Positions 24,801-35,378 of a stretch of DNA of 64,000 bases are shown in pieces. A model generated the notes under the pieces. It worked only from the letters and a program-made list of their open reading frames with translations, had not been told where the DNA came from and did not search any database. This DNA is from Aldrovandia affinis (taxonomy: Eukaryota; Chordata; Actinopteri; Notacanthiformes; Halosauridae): NCBI GenBank assembly GCA_029706075.1, contig JAINUG010000014.1:3871001-3935000 (forward strand), in the 5' to 3' direction. The position numbers were made by a program, and so were the translations under genes. Every line of letters begins with the position of its first letter. Within the stretch, counting starts at the first letter, position 1.

Positions 24801-27395
24801 GGAGAGAAGTAGTGGTAGTGGTTATTTTTGTGGTGGTTTTAGTTTAGTGTGTAGGGGTAATGCAATTGTTGTGCCCCTGGAGTCTGGAAGTTTGGCAGAT
24901 CCTCTAACATGTCCTGTCCCGCCCCACTGCTCCCTGCCCCACCCCACCCCACCCCATCTCCCGCTCGCCCCACCCCACCCTGCTCTACCCCACACCACCC
25001 GACCCCACCATGCCATGCTTTGCCCCACCCTTACTCTTCCCTACCCTGCCCAGCCCTACCCCTCCCTACCCCACCCCGCCCTATGCCTCCAGGATATCTC
25101 ACTCCTCGCTCCAGTATGAGGACTGTGATTTGCTGGCGCTGTGTGACCCCATGCGGAGGCGGAGCTGTGAGGTGGACAGTCTGCCAGAGAGCTGCTTCGA
25201 CAGCGGCTTGAGCACCCTGCGCGACTCCAACGGATACAACTCAGAGGTCGACGCCCAGCAACACAAGCCCCGGCAACCAGAGAGCCTGGGAGGGGATGCC
25301 TCTGATACAGACGTAAGAAAGACTCACTCTCAATCACTCACTCACACACTCTCTCACTCACTCACTCACTTACTTTCACTCTCTCTCTCTCTCACTCACT
25401 TACTTACTCTCTCACTCACACACACACTCACTCATCACACACAGAGTGTGTAAATGTTTTATAATGTCAGGTTCCAGAGATCCGGGATGAGGTGGCGTTT
25501 GGGTCAGAGAGCAGCTCTGTTCTGGATTGGAAGCCATCAGACCCAGTCAGCAGAAGCACCTCTGCAGCATCGACCCGGAAGTGTCTGACGGCCATCTCCG
25601 CTCAGGTACAGTCTGATATCAGGTGCAGCATCCTTTCAGGTAAAGGACTGACTGTTTGTGAGAATTCAGAAGAATGCATTTCAGAATTTGAGAATTTCAT
25701 AATACACATGGTCTAGCGGTAAGAGTGTTTGACGCTAGCCACAGCGACTGGGGTTCAATTCCACCGGTTGCGCCAGTTTTGGCTTTAGCCGGGAGTGCCA
25801 CTAGGGGGCGGAAATTGGCTGTCCGCCCCTGGGGGGAGGGATAAATGCCGTAGGAAACATTTGCTGTATATATGAGTGGTCGTGTGTTGGTGACTGGCTT
25901 TGGCCTAGGTGGGTACTAGGAGGCAGTACAGCACTCGTTACTGGCCGGACTACGGCACCGAGTTCTCATACGAGGGAGGGGATTGGCACAAAAAAGAGAG
26001 GGGGGCATCATTTGATTCTAACAGTGGGGGGAAAAACAGCAAAAAAAAAAAAATGCCAACCTGGTAATAAGTATATAAAGTAACTATGAATAGTGCTGGA
26101 ATATGAATATACTTTAATGAGCTGCAGCTGTACCTGTTCTCTTCCAGACGGACACAGGTGATGCAGGTGTGAAGGTGACGGGCTCGGAGCGAGCGTATAA
26201 AATAGTTTTGGCGGGCGATGCCGCCGTGGGGAAGTCCAGCTTTCTGCATCGGCTCTGCAAGAACGAGTTCCGTGGAAACACCAGTGCCACACTGGGTACG
26301 TGTGCCACACATTCAACACACACACATGAGACACGTTCAACACACGTGAGACACATTCAACACACACACATGAGACACATTCAACACACACATGAGACAC
26401 GTTCAACACACGTGAGACACATTCAACACACACACGAGACACGTTCAACACACGTGAGACACATTCAACACACACACGAGACACATTCAACACACGTGAG
26501 ACACATTCAACACACACACGAGACACATTCAACACACACACGTGTGAGATACATTCAACACACGCGTCTGAGATACATTCAACACACACGCGTGAGACAC
26601 ATTCAACACACTTGTGTGAGACACGTTCAACACACACACATGAGACACGTTCAACACACGTGAGACACATTCAACACACACGAGACACATTGAGACACAT
26701 TCAACACACGCGTGTGAGACACATTCAACACACGCGTGTGAGACACATTCAACACACACATGAGACACATTCACCCAAAATACCAGGGAATCACATTCTA
26801 ACTACAACATCTGAGAAGTACAAATCCCAGATGGTGAAGGCAATGCATGAGATGTATTATTACAGTGAAATAACTGTCTATAATTGTATGTTCTGAGCTG
26901 GATAAAGTGATATTAGTTCCCGTGTCTCCAAGTGTAATGCGGCGGTAATTGATGATGTCATCTATGTGTGGCAGGGGTGGGGAGTTTCATGTGGGGATAG
27001 CTGCGGTAACGAATGATGCATGCTGGGATAGTTGCAGTAATGATGATGTCATCCACAGGGGTGGACTTCCACATGAAGACTCTGGTGGTGGATGGAGAGC
27101 CCACAGTCCTGCAGCTCTGGGACACAGCAGGACAGGAGAGGTGGGTGTGTGTGTTCAAGCATGTGTATGTGTTTGAGCATGTGTGTGTAAGCGTGTTGGG
27201 AGTGTGATATCTATGCTGTGACTGTGTTCATAGGTTCAGAAGTATCGCCAAATCGTACTTTAGACGAGCTGATGGGGTTCTGCTGCTCTATGATGTCACG
27301 TGTGAGAAGAGCTTCCTCAATGTTCGAGAGTGGGTGGACATCATCGAGGTAAACCTGAACAAACTTTGTGTGATCTCAGCTGCATTTGTGATGGC

Positions 27396-27445
<50 letters not shown>

Positions 27446-28610
27446 TTGTGAGTGTATAGGTCTGTATGTGTGTGTAATGTGTCCGTGTGTGTATAACGTG
27501 TGAGTAACGTGTGTGTGTACCGTATTTGTGTGTGTGTGTGTGAGTAATGTGATTGTGTGTGTGTGTGTGTGTGCGTGCATGTGCATATCTGTGTACCGTG
27601 TGTGTGTGTAACGTGTGAAACGTGTTTGTGTAACGCGCGTCTGCAGGACGTGTCTCAGGATGATATTCCCATCATGCTCGTGGGGAATAAGGCAGATCTG
27701 CGGCAGCAGGCTCTGCAGGACGGGATCACGTGTGTTCCCACCAGCTACGGGGAGAAGCTCGCCATGGTGAGTCCTGCAACACACCACACGCAACATGCAG
27801 AATGCCACACAACACACCACACTCTAAAAACACCATGCACCTCGACAGACCATGCTACGTGCAACGCACCACACACTTTGCACCACGCTATGCGCAAAAC
27901 TATACACCACGCACAAAATGTACACACTATATACAACATGCCACATGCTACATACAGGATGCTACACAATACATGCCATGCCATACATGGGCTACTTGAA
28001 TGTATGAAGTCTCTCCTTTATCTGTCCTCAGTCCAGCAGTCCGCTCATTTAATATGATCCAATATTGTGTTGATATTAGTTTACTTATGTTATTTATTCT
28101 TATCAAGATATTGTTTAGTTATTACATCAGTACTGTAAAGTACAGGTAGGGTACAGGTGTATTAATGATTCAGTGTGTATGTTGACTCAGTGTGTATGTG
28201 TGTGGGGGTGTTCAGGGTTAGGGTACAGGTGCATTAATGACTGAGGTATACTACAGGTGTAGTACAGTGTCCTAATGACTGTCATTTCCAGACATACAAG
28301 TCGTTGTTCTGTGAGACGAGCGCTAAAGAGGGCTCCAATGTGATCGAGGCCGTGCTCCACCTGGCACGGTAAGGACCACACCTGTGACTCACCTTCCCAA
28401 CAGTCACCTGTCCCAATCACACCTGGACACATCTAATCACACCTAATCACGCTGGAGGGCACCTGAGCACACCTGACCACTGCGACCCGTTATCCTCTCC
28501 CCAACAGGAAGGTGACAAAGCAGATCCACAAGGAGGGGGACCAGGACTCTGTGACCAGCCTGTCGGGCATGCACACCAAGAGAAACTCCAACATCACCTG
28601 CTGCACCTGA
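10009..28610 (+). CDS. rasef: Ras and EF-hand domain-containing protein (Rab45 family), complete, 17 coding exons
   Basis: The gene encodes an atypical, multidomain Rab GTPase. Exons: 10009-10337, 15569-15715, 16051-16141, 19483-19584, 19673-19750, 21189-21304, 21877-21945, 22075-22159, 24692-24768, 25093-25312, 25471-25605, 26148-26295, 27059-27140, 27234-27348, 27647-27766, 28292-28368 and 28508-28610. All have GT-AG borders and join in phase into 697 residues (the human protein is about 740). Two canonical EF-hand loops sit at residues 18-29 and 52-63. A coiled coil covers roughly 125-335, followed by an acidic linker with [16 protein letters not shown]. The GTPase domain has GDAAVGKS (506-513), WDTAGQE (553-559), NKAD (612-615) and ETSAK (646-650). 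The end is Cys-Cys-Thr, a likely geranylgeranylation site. The switch glutamine 558 is present, so GTP hydrolysis should be possible. The start ATG has G at +4 and begins the EF-hand module. The family is associated with perinuclear membranes and self-interaction through the coiled coil (established knowledge). Confidence 0.97.
10960..11608 (-). mobile_element. Old Tc1-like transposon, partial
   Basis: The end 'gtaactgccaaaataaagg' and the following 'gcgttgggtcaccacgaacc' match the ends of the related copies at 55363-56396 and 60761-61290. The minus strand carries degraded Tc1 transposase code, including an HGGT...HDLVLS-like trace and a C-terminal remnant. The distal end appears cut by the MITE at 11611. 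Confidence 0.7.
11609..12160. mobile_element. Tc1/mariner MITE with TA target duplication
   Basis: The element spans 11611-12158 (548 bp). Inverted ends of about 80 bases start 'cagtggggtccaaaa' and end 'ttttgaacctcactg'. TA flanks both sides. No transposase remains inside. Confidence 0.85.
14103..14160. repeat. (CA)n-rich microsatellite with 'ggtacagaca' interruptions
   Basis: Short CA runs separated by 'cacggtacagacac' blocks, in rasef intron 1 next to a Tc1 element. Confidence 0.7.
14211..15222 (-). mobile_element. Tc1-like transposon with long inverted ends, transposase broken
   Basis: Inverted ends of roughly 90 bases (left 'ttcacacccttgataaagat', right its imperfect complement). The minus strand at 14469-14804 encodes the C-terminal part of a Tc1 transposase, with the [10 protein letters not shown] and [11 protein letters not shown] motifs that hold the second Asp and the Glu/Asp of the DDE triad. 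At 1.0 kb with no intact N-terminal half, it is inactive. Confidence 0.85.
15716..15995 (+). repeat. (ACAC/ACAT)n-rich tract starting at the exon 2 donor
   Basis: Impure CA repeats begin two bases after the exon 2 splice donor of rasef and run for about 280 bases, almost to exon 3. Confidence 0.85.
16144..17045 (+). repeat. 35-bp minisatellite starting at the exon 3 donor
   Basis: About 25 copies of a 35-bp unit containing 'ctctacctgtaccctgacaa' and 'tacaacatacaccat'. The array begins within five bases of the exon 3 donor of rasef. Unit types alternate 'cctgtacc' and 'catatacc'. Confidence 0.92.
17198..17335 (+). mobile_element. hAT-type MITE fragment
   Basis: Matches in reverse the repeat at 24453-24603 ('ggtatttgctccaaccat', 'cacctgatttcac', 'acctccttgg'). 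Both look like one half of the same non-autonomous element. Confidence 0.55.
17578..17850. repeat. (CA)n/(CT)n microsatellite cluster
   Basis: Impure dinucleotide repeats in rasef intron 3. The reading frames across them (His-Thr-rich, Val-Cys-rich) have no coding meaning. Confidence 0.85.
17889..18552 (-). mobile_element. pogo/Tigger-like DNA element, non-autonomous
   Basis: Element 17891-18550 with inverted ends 'ccgtattggcaggaatataa' and its imperfect complement, flanked by TA. The minus strand 18393-18091 encodes a remnant with [17 protein letters not shown] and SNNCSAA, like the N-terminal helix-turn-helix of pogo/CENP-B-type transposases. The catalytic part is missing. Confidence 0.7.
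19240..19450. repeat. Degenerate 'tgtttctgtgagagtgaatg' tandem repeat
   Basis: Imperfect short units just upstream of rasef exon 4. Confidence 0.6.
19885..21188 (+). repeat. 41-bp minisatellite, split by insertions, ending at the exon 6 acceptor
   Basis: About 18 units (core 'gttaacaggaagtggtgctg' then 'tatcctgccccttcagac') from 19885 to 20605. One more diverged unit at 21147-21188 ends in the true acceptor 'tctctcag' of rasef exon 6. The gap 20606-21146 holds a later insertion. Units contain 'ttcagac', like the acceptor and exon start 'ctcag|gac'. Confidence 0.88.
20605..20697. mobile_element. Small inverted-repeat insertion in the minisatellite
   Basis: Ends 'tagggttgggcaatatcc' and 'ggatatcatcccaaccct' are inverted copies, about 92 bases apart. 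The type resembles the ends of fish hAT relatives. No target duplication was found. A second 'gggctgggc...cgatattatcgg' stretch follows to 21146. Confidence 0.5.
21470..21507. repeat. (CA)n microsatellite
   Basis: Pure CA run in rasef intron 6. Confidence 0.85.
21801..21843. repeat. (GT)n microsatellite
   Basis: Pure GT run ending about 30 bases before the exon 7 acceptor of rasef. Confidence 0.9.
22724..23140 (-). mobile_element. tRNA-derived SINE with 15-bp target duplication
   Basis: The duplication caccaaaccatctct is perfect at 22724-22738 and 23126-23140. On the minus strand the head reads 'gcatggtccagtggtt' (A box) and 'ggggttcaattcc' (B box), similar to tRNA-Glu/Asp. The body carries the 'ggcggcgattggctgtccgc' core, and the 3' end has a poly-A tail next to 22739. 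Same family as 55937-56337. The element lies in rasef intron 8. Confidence 0.92.
23600..24340 (-). mobile_element. hAT transposon remnant with ZBED-like transposase pieces
   Basis: Three minus-strand reading frames (24212-24003, 24061-23870, 23939-23703) carry pieces of a hAT/ZBED transposase. They include [11 protein letters not shown] (BED finger start) and [19 protein letters not shown]. The ends show 'ggttcagtacg' and 'tacacccctag', typical of fish hAT copies. It is fragmented and inactive. Confidence 0.75.
24453..24603 (-). mobile_element. hAT-type MITE fragment
   Basis: The minus strand begins 'gtgcagggtcttcaactcc', a hAT-like end. A hairpin 'cacctgatttcac' / 'aaatcaggtgg' lies at 24462-24528. 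Related copy at 17198-17335. Confidence 0.6.
24915..25080. repeat. Degenerate CCCCAC/CCCTA-rich tract
   Basis: C-rich imperfect pentamer repeats directly before the exon 10 acceptor of rasef, so they double as a very long pyrimidine tract. Confidence 0.75.
25318..25445. repeat. (CACT)n/(CT)n tract after exon 10
   Basis: 'cactcact' repeats begin within ten bases of the exon 10 donor of rasef. Confidence 0.85.
25704..26053 (+). mobile_element. tRNA-derived SINE with poly-A tail
   Basis: The head reads 'catggtctagcggtaagag' (A box) and 'ggggttcaattcc' (B box). The body has the 'attggctgtccgcccc' core, and the end is a poly-A run 26041-26053. No clear target duplication. It lies 95 bases before rasef exon 12. 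Confidence 0.85.
26308..26772 (+). repeat. 22-24-bp minisatellite after exon 12
   Basis: About 20 units of 'gagacacattcaacacac' with CA/CG variants, starting 12 bases after the exon 12 donor of rasef. Long open frames through it (Cys-Val-Glu or His-Thr rich) are by-products of the repeat. Confidence 0.9.
27398..27575. repeat. (GT)n-rich tract
   Basis: A pure GT run at 27398-27441 followed by impure GT, in rasef intron 14. Confidence 0.9.
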
Positions 28611-29215
28611 TGGGCCGCAAACACACCCACGGGTTAACACGTGTGTGTGCCGCCAAACAGGACTGCTGTCCTCATAGAACCCTGTGTGTGTGCTGGTTGG
28701 GTCTAGTAGTACTTTAGGGTGTGTGCAATCAGAACAAGGAGTGAGTTGTGGAAATGTTAAAAGTTTGTTCTCTGAGAGGTTGAGTCAGTCAGTGAGTGAG
28801 TGAGTGAGTGAGTGAGTGAGTGAGTGAGTGAGTGTGTGTTTATTCTTTCAGAAGTCTCCACTTGTGGTGGGAGACACATGACCATCACATGACCTGCTGA
28901 GGTCTATGACCTTTGCACGTGACCTGTGTTCTTGTGTGCCCACGCTGCTTCTGCAGTTGTTTGGCTTTGGCTCCCTCTGGTGGCCGATGAAGTAAAGGGA
29001 GCCTGTGATCAAAGGCCTTCACCTGCCCTGCGCTGGGCTCCTGGGGAACAGGAAGCATATTTTTTTATCACTGTTTATGACTCTGTTTACAAACCTGTTC
29101 AATATATAACCACTGTAATTATGTAGATTTACATAGAATTGTATTGTAATTGTTATTTTTAATTTGCATTTCAAACATGGGCTATTATTAGATTAAAGCC
29201 ATCCAAACCAAACGC
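28611..29215 (+). other. Probable 3' UTR of rasef
   Basis: No AATAAA is seen here. ATTAAA at 29192-29197 is the best candidate poly(A) signal, about 580 bases after the stop. The stretch also holds a (GTGA)n tract at 28790-28833. The UTR end is inferred. Confidence 0.4.
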
Positions 29216-29836
29216 CAACGAACAAGACATGCATACAGACCTGCATAAAACAAATGTGCGGTTCCAAACTGGTGGAATTTTGAATTAAGTAGCACATTAC
29301 AAGTTTTAAGGCATGTCCGAGACTTCATCTTCCATATTTATGATATTTTTATTTGAATCAGTTGTTTACCTTTAAAGCTGCTTTCTTTGGGATAACGTGA
29401 GGCTCTTTGATCACAATGAAGATCGTGTTTCTCCAGTAGGGGGGCGCTGGTCTACAGCGGTGGTCAGCTGGGGTTTGCCCTGTAATGACCCTCTCGTTTT
29501 AATTCAGCTCAAAGGGTTGCACTAAAAGTCCAGTGATTAAAGAGTTCCGCAGATACACAGATTGGCGCTTTTCCCGGATCATAAAGCATCAACCACGAGA
29601 TTCGTGTAGATCTGATTTTTGTTTTTTTGGGGGGGGGGTTGACCCACGATAAACCTAATTGGTTTTCATTTGTTGTCAATCGCAACACTTAATGACAGAC
29701 CAATCAGGTTGACAGCAGTACAAGCATAGTCACGGTCAGTCACTGTTAAGTCATGGGCATGCTAGCTAGCTAAAGCCTATAGAAACTGAAATGACCACAA
29801 AGGAAGAATGGCAAAAGTGATAGAGAAAAACAATAG

Positions 29837-30100
29837 TTGATATTCCTGTCAAAATACTGCACGTATTGTTCAGATATTGTCAGTTATGGCTCCAGAGGAT
29901 TTAAGGCTTTGGAAGATTACATCCGTAGCAAAAAAACAACGACAAAATTAAAATTCGCTGTACGAATTACACTTTGTCCACTGCTTTTTCACCGGTCACT
30001 GATGCTAATGTTACACCATCTAACATTAGCTCAACACGCAGCTACAGCTCGACCAGCGATTGCAGTGGACGACCGCGTGAAAAACCAAGAGGTAGGATAA
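29837..30100 (+). mobile_element. Possible zinc-finger fragment of a hAT-like transposase
   Basis: The frame reads CTYCSDIVSYGSRGFKALEDYIRSKK. This looks like the Cys-x2-Cys...GxxAL..H..SKKH finger at the N-terminus of some fish hAT transposases, with the His replaced. No ends or target duplication were found. Confidence 0.35.
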
Positions 30101-31655
30101 CAAATACAGTAAAGAATTGAAGGCTTGTGATTACCCAGCTATAGCCACGATTAATATTTAGCCATTGTCAAGCTCACTTAAAGATACACGATTAAATTGT
30201 GTTGATAAAACTTTAGCTGGCTAGCACTAGCATGGTTTAGAACTCAGTCATCATGAAACATTATGCCTTGCACCTATCTCCCTAGCTTATCATTGGGTCC
30301 GTTCCAAGCCCCGACCGGCCACTCGAGCATGATGTCCACTCCATTTAAATCCAGCACACAAAACTGCTGTTTGTGCGCCAAGTAAACAAAGTAGGCTACC
30401 ATGTGTAGCCTACCAACAGAATGGTAAACAATAGAGACTGCTAAACACATATTTCACATGTCTTGGCATGGCTAAATCCAAATAGAAAAGTTATTGTGTG
30501 GTCTTTGCCAACACTTGCAAGTTGTCCAAAGATGAATTTAAAGTTTGGCATGAATGATGGTTGCATAGAGAAACAGTGATTGAACGTATTTATTATGTTG
30601 TCCTACCTTATTTAGCTACATTTTTCTAGTAGGCTACACCTTAGTATAACTTATCCTTACCAAGCAGTGTTACCACAGCTTTAAGCAACACGACCTGCCA
30701 CTGTTTCATTATCAGCTGATAGATTCAGTGTCATACTTCCCGCCTGCACTAAGCGATTTTCCCTGCCCTTGCTGCTACGCAACATGGGGCATGCCAGCAT
30801 AATTAAATAAGCAGTGCAATGGCACACAAAATAGGCCTATTTATTAAAGTAAGTTCCATTAATAAAGTGAGACTTATTAAAATTAATAAAGGAAGACTTT
30901 ATTTTGATATAACCTCATTTTCATACTTCCAGGGCCTGCTTCTTGGATTAATTAATTAATTAATTTTCGTCTAAAACCCCACTGTAAACACCGCCAACAA
31001 CGTCATTAAAATTTTCCGATTTTTTTCAGCCTGACCACTTTCATCACTGAAAGTCTTGTCATTACATCATATTGAATCTCACTTCAGAGATACGTTTATA
31101 AAGTAATATAGTCATTATATCCTTGTTGTTCAGTTCATCTTTCCGGTGAGATTTTACTGTTAAGAACTTTTTTTGCAGTGTATTTGTATTCTTGTAGTTG
31201 ACAGTTTGTAGAAAGTCAGAGTTTCTTAAAATGTAGGTATATTTTAGACCACCCAAAAAATTAACTACAATTTCAGCGGTTCAGCAGTAATTTCTTAACT
31301 TATTAAGTTGCCATTTTATTGTAAAAGTCACAAGTCTAAGATTATAACCAATCGGGACGTTTGAAATAAACCTCATGTGTTGAACGTTTGTCCTCATTTT
31401 CTGTAGTAAAGTATTTCAGTATTCAGTTGTGAATGTGTGATAAACATAGTTACACGGTTCCCACGTGCCATGTAAAAACCTTGAAAATCATTGTAAATTA
31501 TTCTGTCAAGGAAATCGATGAAAAAGCTCTATGTCATGGAAATGTATGATTCCATGTAACGGTAGCCTATATATATTTTTCTTCTTTCCCGATAACTTAC
31601 CGCAAGATGTCTGTTCCCCTGCCACCGTTGTTGCCACCTGCCACGGCTGTTCTCT

Positions 31656-31704
<49 letters not shown>

Positions 31705-32212
31705 GGTTTTTGTTTAGATCCCAGTTATTAATCTCAATTATTAACATTCCTCGCTCAGCACAGAAATGAAATGTAGCACATTACACACATATTATAGCTA
31801 TGCTGTAGGCTACAAACACTGTTTGCATTCGCAACACATTGTCAAAGATTCTGTTGACTGGAGCACGAAACTGGCTTTCTGCCACAGTTCCCCCATCGGA
31901 AATGATGTGATCGGCACCATTTGGCTCAGTATTTACTTACCACAATACCACAGAACACTTTATTATGAGCGTATTATTTTGAGTACGTTTCCACTGCATT
32001 TTCCCGTGCAGTGATGTTTGTAATCGTGAGGAAATACATTCAAATGGTGCATAAAAAAAAAAAAAAAACGAATTCTCGAGAACTGTTAAAAAAGAAAAAA
32101 AAAAGTTTCAACCATTTAGTTTTTTTGCATGTACATGTATAAAAATGATGTAAGTGCATGTTGGAACGGGTTGGAAAGGTAAATGGGTCTGAAAAAATGC
32201 ACCAATATATAT
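30101..32212. other. Intergenic, AT-rich, no gene seen
   Basis: Holds an (ATTA)n stretch at 30948-30964 and a (CT)n tract at 31648-31705. I see no exon or intact transposon. Confidence 0.4.
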
Positions 32213-33942
32213 TGTAGCGAGCATGCGCGGTGGGGAGTAGCAAGAAGACACACGGAGTCCAGCAGCAGTTCAAAGATGGCTACGTGAATAGACACTTTAT
32301 TAAAAAGGCGATAATATCCGTACCCAATACACCGCACGACCCCGGATATTATCTCAGGCACTCTTCTTAGGCACAGACGCATCCTTAAAAGGACAGGCCA
32401 GACCATCAGCCACGACAACAAACTTTAAATCACTGAGAACACTCAATCAATGACAAACCACAGAACTACAAGGGACTACACTGAACAGTACATGCACACC
32501 GTTCGCGGTGGCTCTAACATTTAGCTCACCACGACCATCCAGCTAACCAGGCATGTGCACAGATAGGGCCCAAGGGGGGCTTGAGCCCCTGCCCTTTTGT
32601 CCTCAGAGTCAAAAAGTGCCCTTTTTTGGCTGGTGTTAATTGTATTTTATTTTTTCTTTATTTGTTATTGAAATTCTATCAAATATAAAGAGGGAAATGT
32701 ATAGTAGTATCCACAAAAAAATACACCTTATCAATTTAAAAAGTACTCCGCTCTCCAACCCCCCCCTTTCCAAATGGTTTTGCCTCAATCAATCAACGTC
32801 ATCTTCCGACATTCCGAATACAACTTGTCATGAAAAGCACCGCATCCCCAGCCCCAGTTCGGTTACGGTGAATGATATCACTCAGGTAGGCACTGTTCTA
32901 ATTATGAAACCACGATTAAACAACACTTACATACTTTTTATGTTATATATCCGTAAAAAAAACGATGAAGTAGGTCAGTAGAACTTGCCACCTTCACGTT
33001 GTAATTTTGTCATTACTAGCCTTGGTACTCGCGAGCAAGTAAGCTAGTGTAATTATCATTAAAACGACGTTATCTCCGTCATGCAGGACCACTTTCAAAT
33101 ATGCAATTCATTTCTGAAGCAGGTAGTTATGTTTTGCATAGTTTTGCTAGTTTAGTGTAGTCATCCCCTTTTCTTTATAGCCAGTTTTCTAAAAACGTGA
33201 TGTTTAAAAGTGTATTATTGTTTGGGCATGTTAGCAGTGTGTTTCCCTGTTAAAATAAAAGTTTCAATCAATCAATCAATCAATCCATTTTGATTGGGAA
33301 ATAAGAAGCAGCATAAACACTGCTAGAAGAAGCAAATACACCTGTCTCCAATGAAAGGCAAAATACTTCTCACCTCCCTGACCCTGGATAGGTTTTTCAG
33401 CCATATGCATGTAACAAATATATAAGAGTGTGTTTAAGTAGTGTGCGTGCGTTTTTGAATATAATATAATACTGGTTTCTTTTCCTCTGTGTGATGCTTA
33501 AAAACATGTTACTAAAATCAAGCTGTAGTCCGGTAGTTGTACCATATGTCTCATTTATAAAATATATGCAGTGTAACAAAATGAAACAGAACATGAAAAC
33601 AAGAAAGTTTTAAAACCCCAAATTTAGGGGGCTTATGTATCAAGCATGTCAGAGTAGGACTGCTGATCTAGAATCTTATCATTACTCATTACAACATCGG
33701 AGTGGGAATAGTGCGTGTCGGTGGGGTGAGTGCCCTTTTTTTTTTTTTTGCTTGAGCCCCTGCCCCTCAAAATGTCTGTGCACGGCCCTGCAGCTAACAC
33801 ACACACAGGCTAAATAATAATACATGCAACATGATTTACAGAACACAAAGCTAGTTAACACAGGGGGAACGAACACACAACAGCGTTCCCCCATAATGCC
33901 CCGCACACACATTTCTGCATAGTGACCCCCTGGATCGCTACA
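32213..33942 (-). mobile_element. Solo LTR split by a hAT insertion
   Basis: Outer ends are 'tgtagcga' (32213) and 'tcgctaca' (33942), the TG...CA form of an LTR. Without the inner hAT element the LTR is about 480 bases. On the minus strand AATAAA lies near 32292-32300, about 80 bases before the LTR end, as in an R region. Flanking duplication is unclear because both sides are AT repeats. Confidence 0.6.
32540..33798. mobile_element. hAT element with 8-bp target duplication inside the solo LTR
   Basis: Element 32548-33790 (1243 bp). Ends are 'caggcatgtgcacaga' and the complement of 'cagggccgtgcacaga'. The duplication cagctaac is exact at 32540-32547 and 33791-33798. Subterminal 'gcttgagcccctgccc' occurs near both ends. 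No transposase frame is visible. Confidence 0.85.
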
Positions 33943-33966
33943 ATACAATATATATATATATATATA

Positions 33967-35378
33967 TACAGCTCTGGAAAAAATTAAGAGACCACTCCAA
34001 ATTTTTCTTAAATCAGCATCTCTACATGTATGGCAGCCATTCCATTCCAGTGTTTGTTGAATTCCAACACAAGCACACCTCATTCTACTTAATGAAGCAC
34101 TGATTAGGTGATCACCTGAACCAAATATTATTTAATGAGGAAAAGTATAAAAACCACTGCTGTGGTCATTACTATCCTCTTGCAATAGGACCAGCTGGAT
34201 GGCAAAAAACAGTGCTAGTAGTACCTCAAGGTCAAGCAGCAGACATTGGGGACAACAAAGCTACAGACCGGCAGAGGGCGAAAACAACTCTCTACTGACT
34301 GGGATGACCGCCAACTCATTCGAATATCACTCAAAAGAATGGCAAACGGCAGCTGGGGTGAAGTGCACGGCGAGGACGGTTTATGAAACAGGCTCCTAGG
34401 GGCAGGGCTGAAGTCGTGCAAAGCTGGAAAAAAGCCCTTCCTCAATGAGAAACAAAGAAGAGCCAGGCTGAGGTTTGCAACCGTAGAGGACTGGAGTAAG
34501 GTCATCTTCTCTGATCAGTCCAGTTTTCAGCTTTGCCCAACACCTGGTTGTCTAATGGTTAGACGGAGACCTGGAGAGGCCTACAAGCCAGTGTCTCGCA
34601 CCCACTGTGAAATTTGGTGGAGGATTGGTGATGATCTGGGGGTGCTTCACCAAGGCTGGAATCGGGCAGATTTGTCTTTGTGAAGGACGCATGAATCAAG
34701 CCACGTACAAGGTTATCCTGGAAGAAAACTTGCTTCCTTCTCCTCTGACAATGTTCCCCAACTCCAGCAGGACAATGCTCCATGCCACACAGCCAGGTCA
34801 ATCAAGGTGTGGATGGAGGACCACCAGATCAAACCCCTGTCATGGCCAGCCCAATCTCCAGACCTGAACCCCATTGAAAACCTCTGGAATGTGATCAAGA
34901 GGAAGATGGATGGTCACAAGCCATCAAACAAAGCTGAGCTGCTTGAATTTGTGTGCCAAGAGTGGCATAAAGTCAATGTGAGAGACCATGTCAAAAACAG
35001 CAATGTGAGAGACCATGCCAAGACGCATGAAAGCTGTGATTGCAAATCAGGGTTATTCCACCAAATATTGATTTGTGAACTCTTCCTAAGTTAAAACATT
35101 TGTATTGTGTTGTTTAAAAATGAATATGAACTTGTTTTCTTTGCATTATTAAAAGTCTGAAAACACTGCATCTTTTTTGTTAATTTGACCAGTTGTCATT
35201 TTCTGCAAATAAATGCTCTAAATGACAATATTTTTATTTGGAATTTGGGAGAAATGTTGTCAGTAGTTTATAGAATAAAACAAAAATGTTCATTTTTACT
35301 CAAACACATACCTATAAATAGTAAAACCAGATAAACTGATTATTTTGCAGTGGTCTCTTAATTTTTTCCAGAGCTGTA
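33967..35378 (+). mobile_element. Full-length Tc1-like transposon, transposase broken
   Basis: Element 33969-35376 (1408 bp) between TA sites. Inverted ends of about 30 bases start 'cagctctggaaaaaatta'. Plus-strand frames 34199-34399, 34607-34867 and 34807-35094 hold transposase pieces: a start like MAKNSA, FSDQSSFQL (first Asp), QQDNAPCHTAR (second Asp) and SPDLNPIENLW. They sit in different frames with stops between, so it is inactive. Inserted in a (TA)n run right after the solo LTR. Confidence 0.9.

Noticed and set aside
26008-26774. Open frames of up to 220 codons rich in Cys-Val-Glu or His-Thr
   Set aside because: They run through the 22-24-bp minisatellite in rasef intron 12 and have no domain or splice support.
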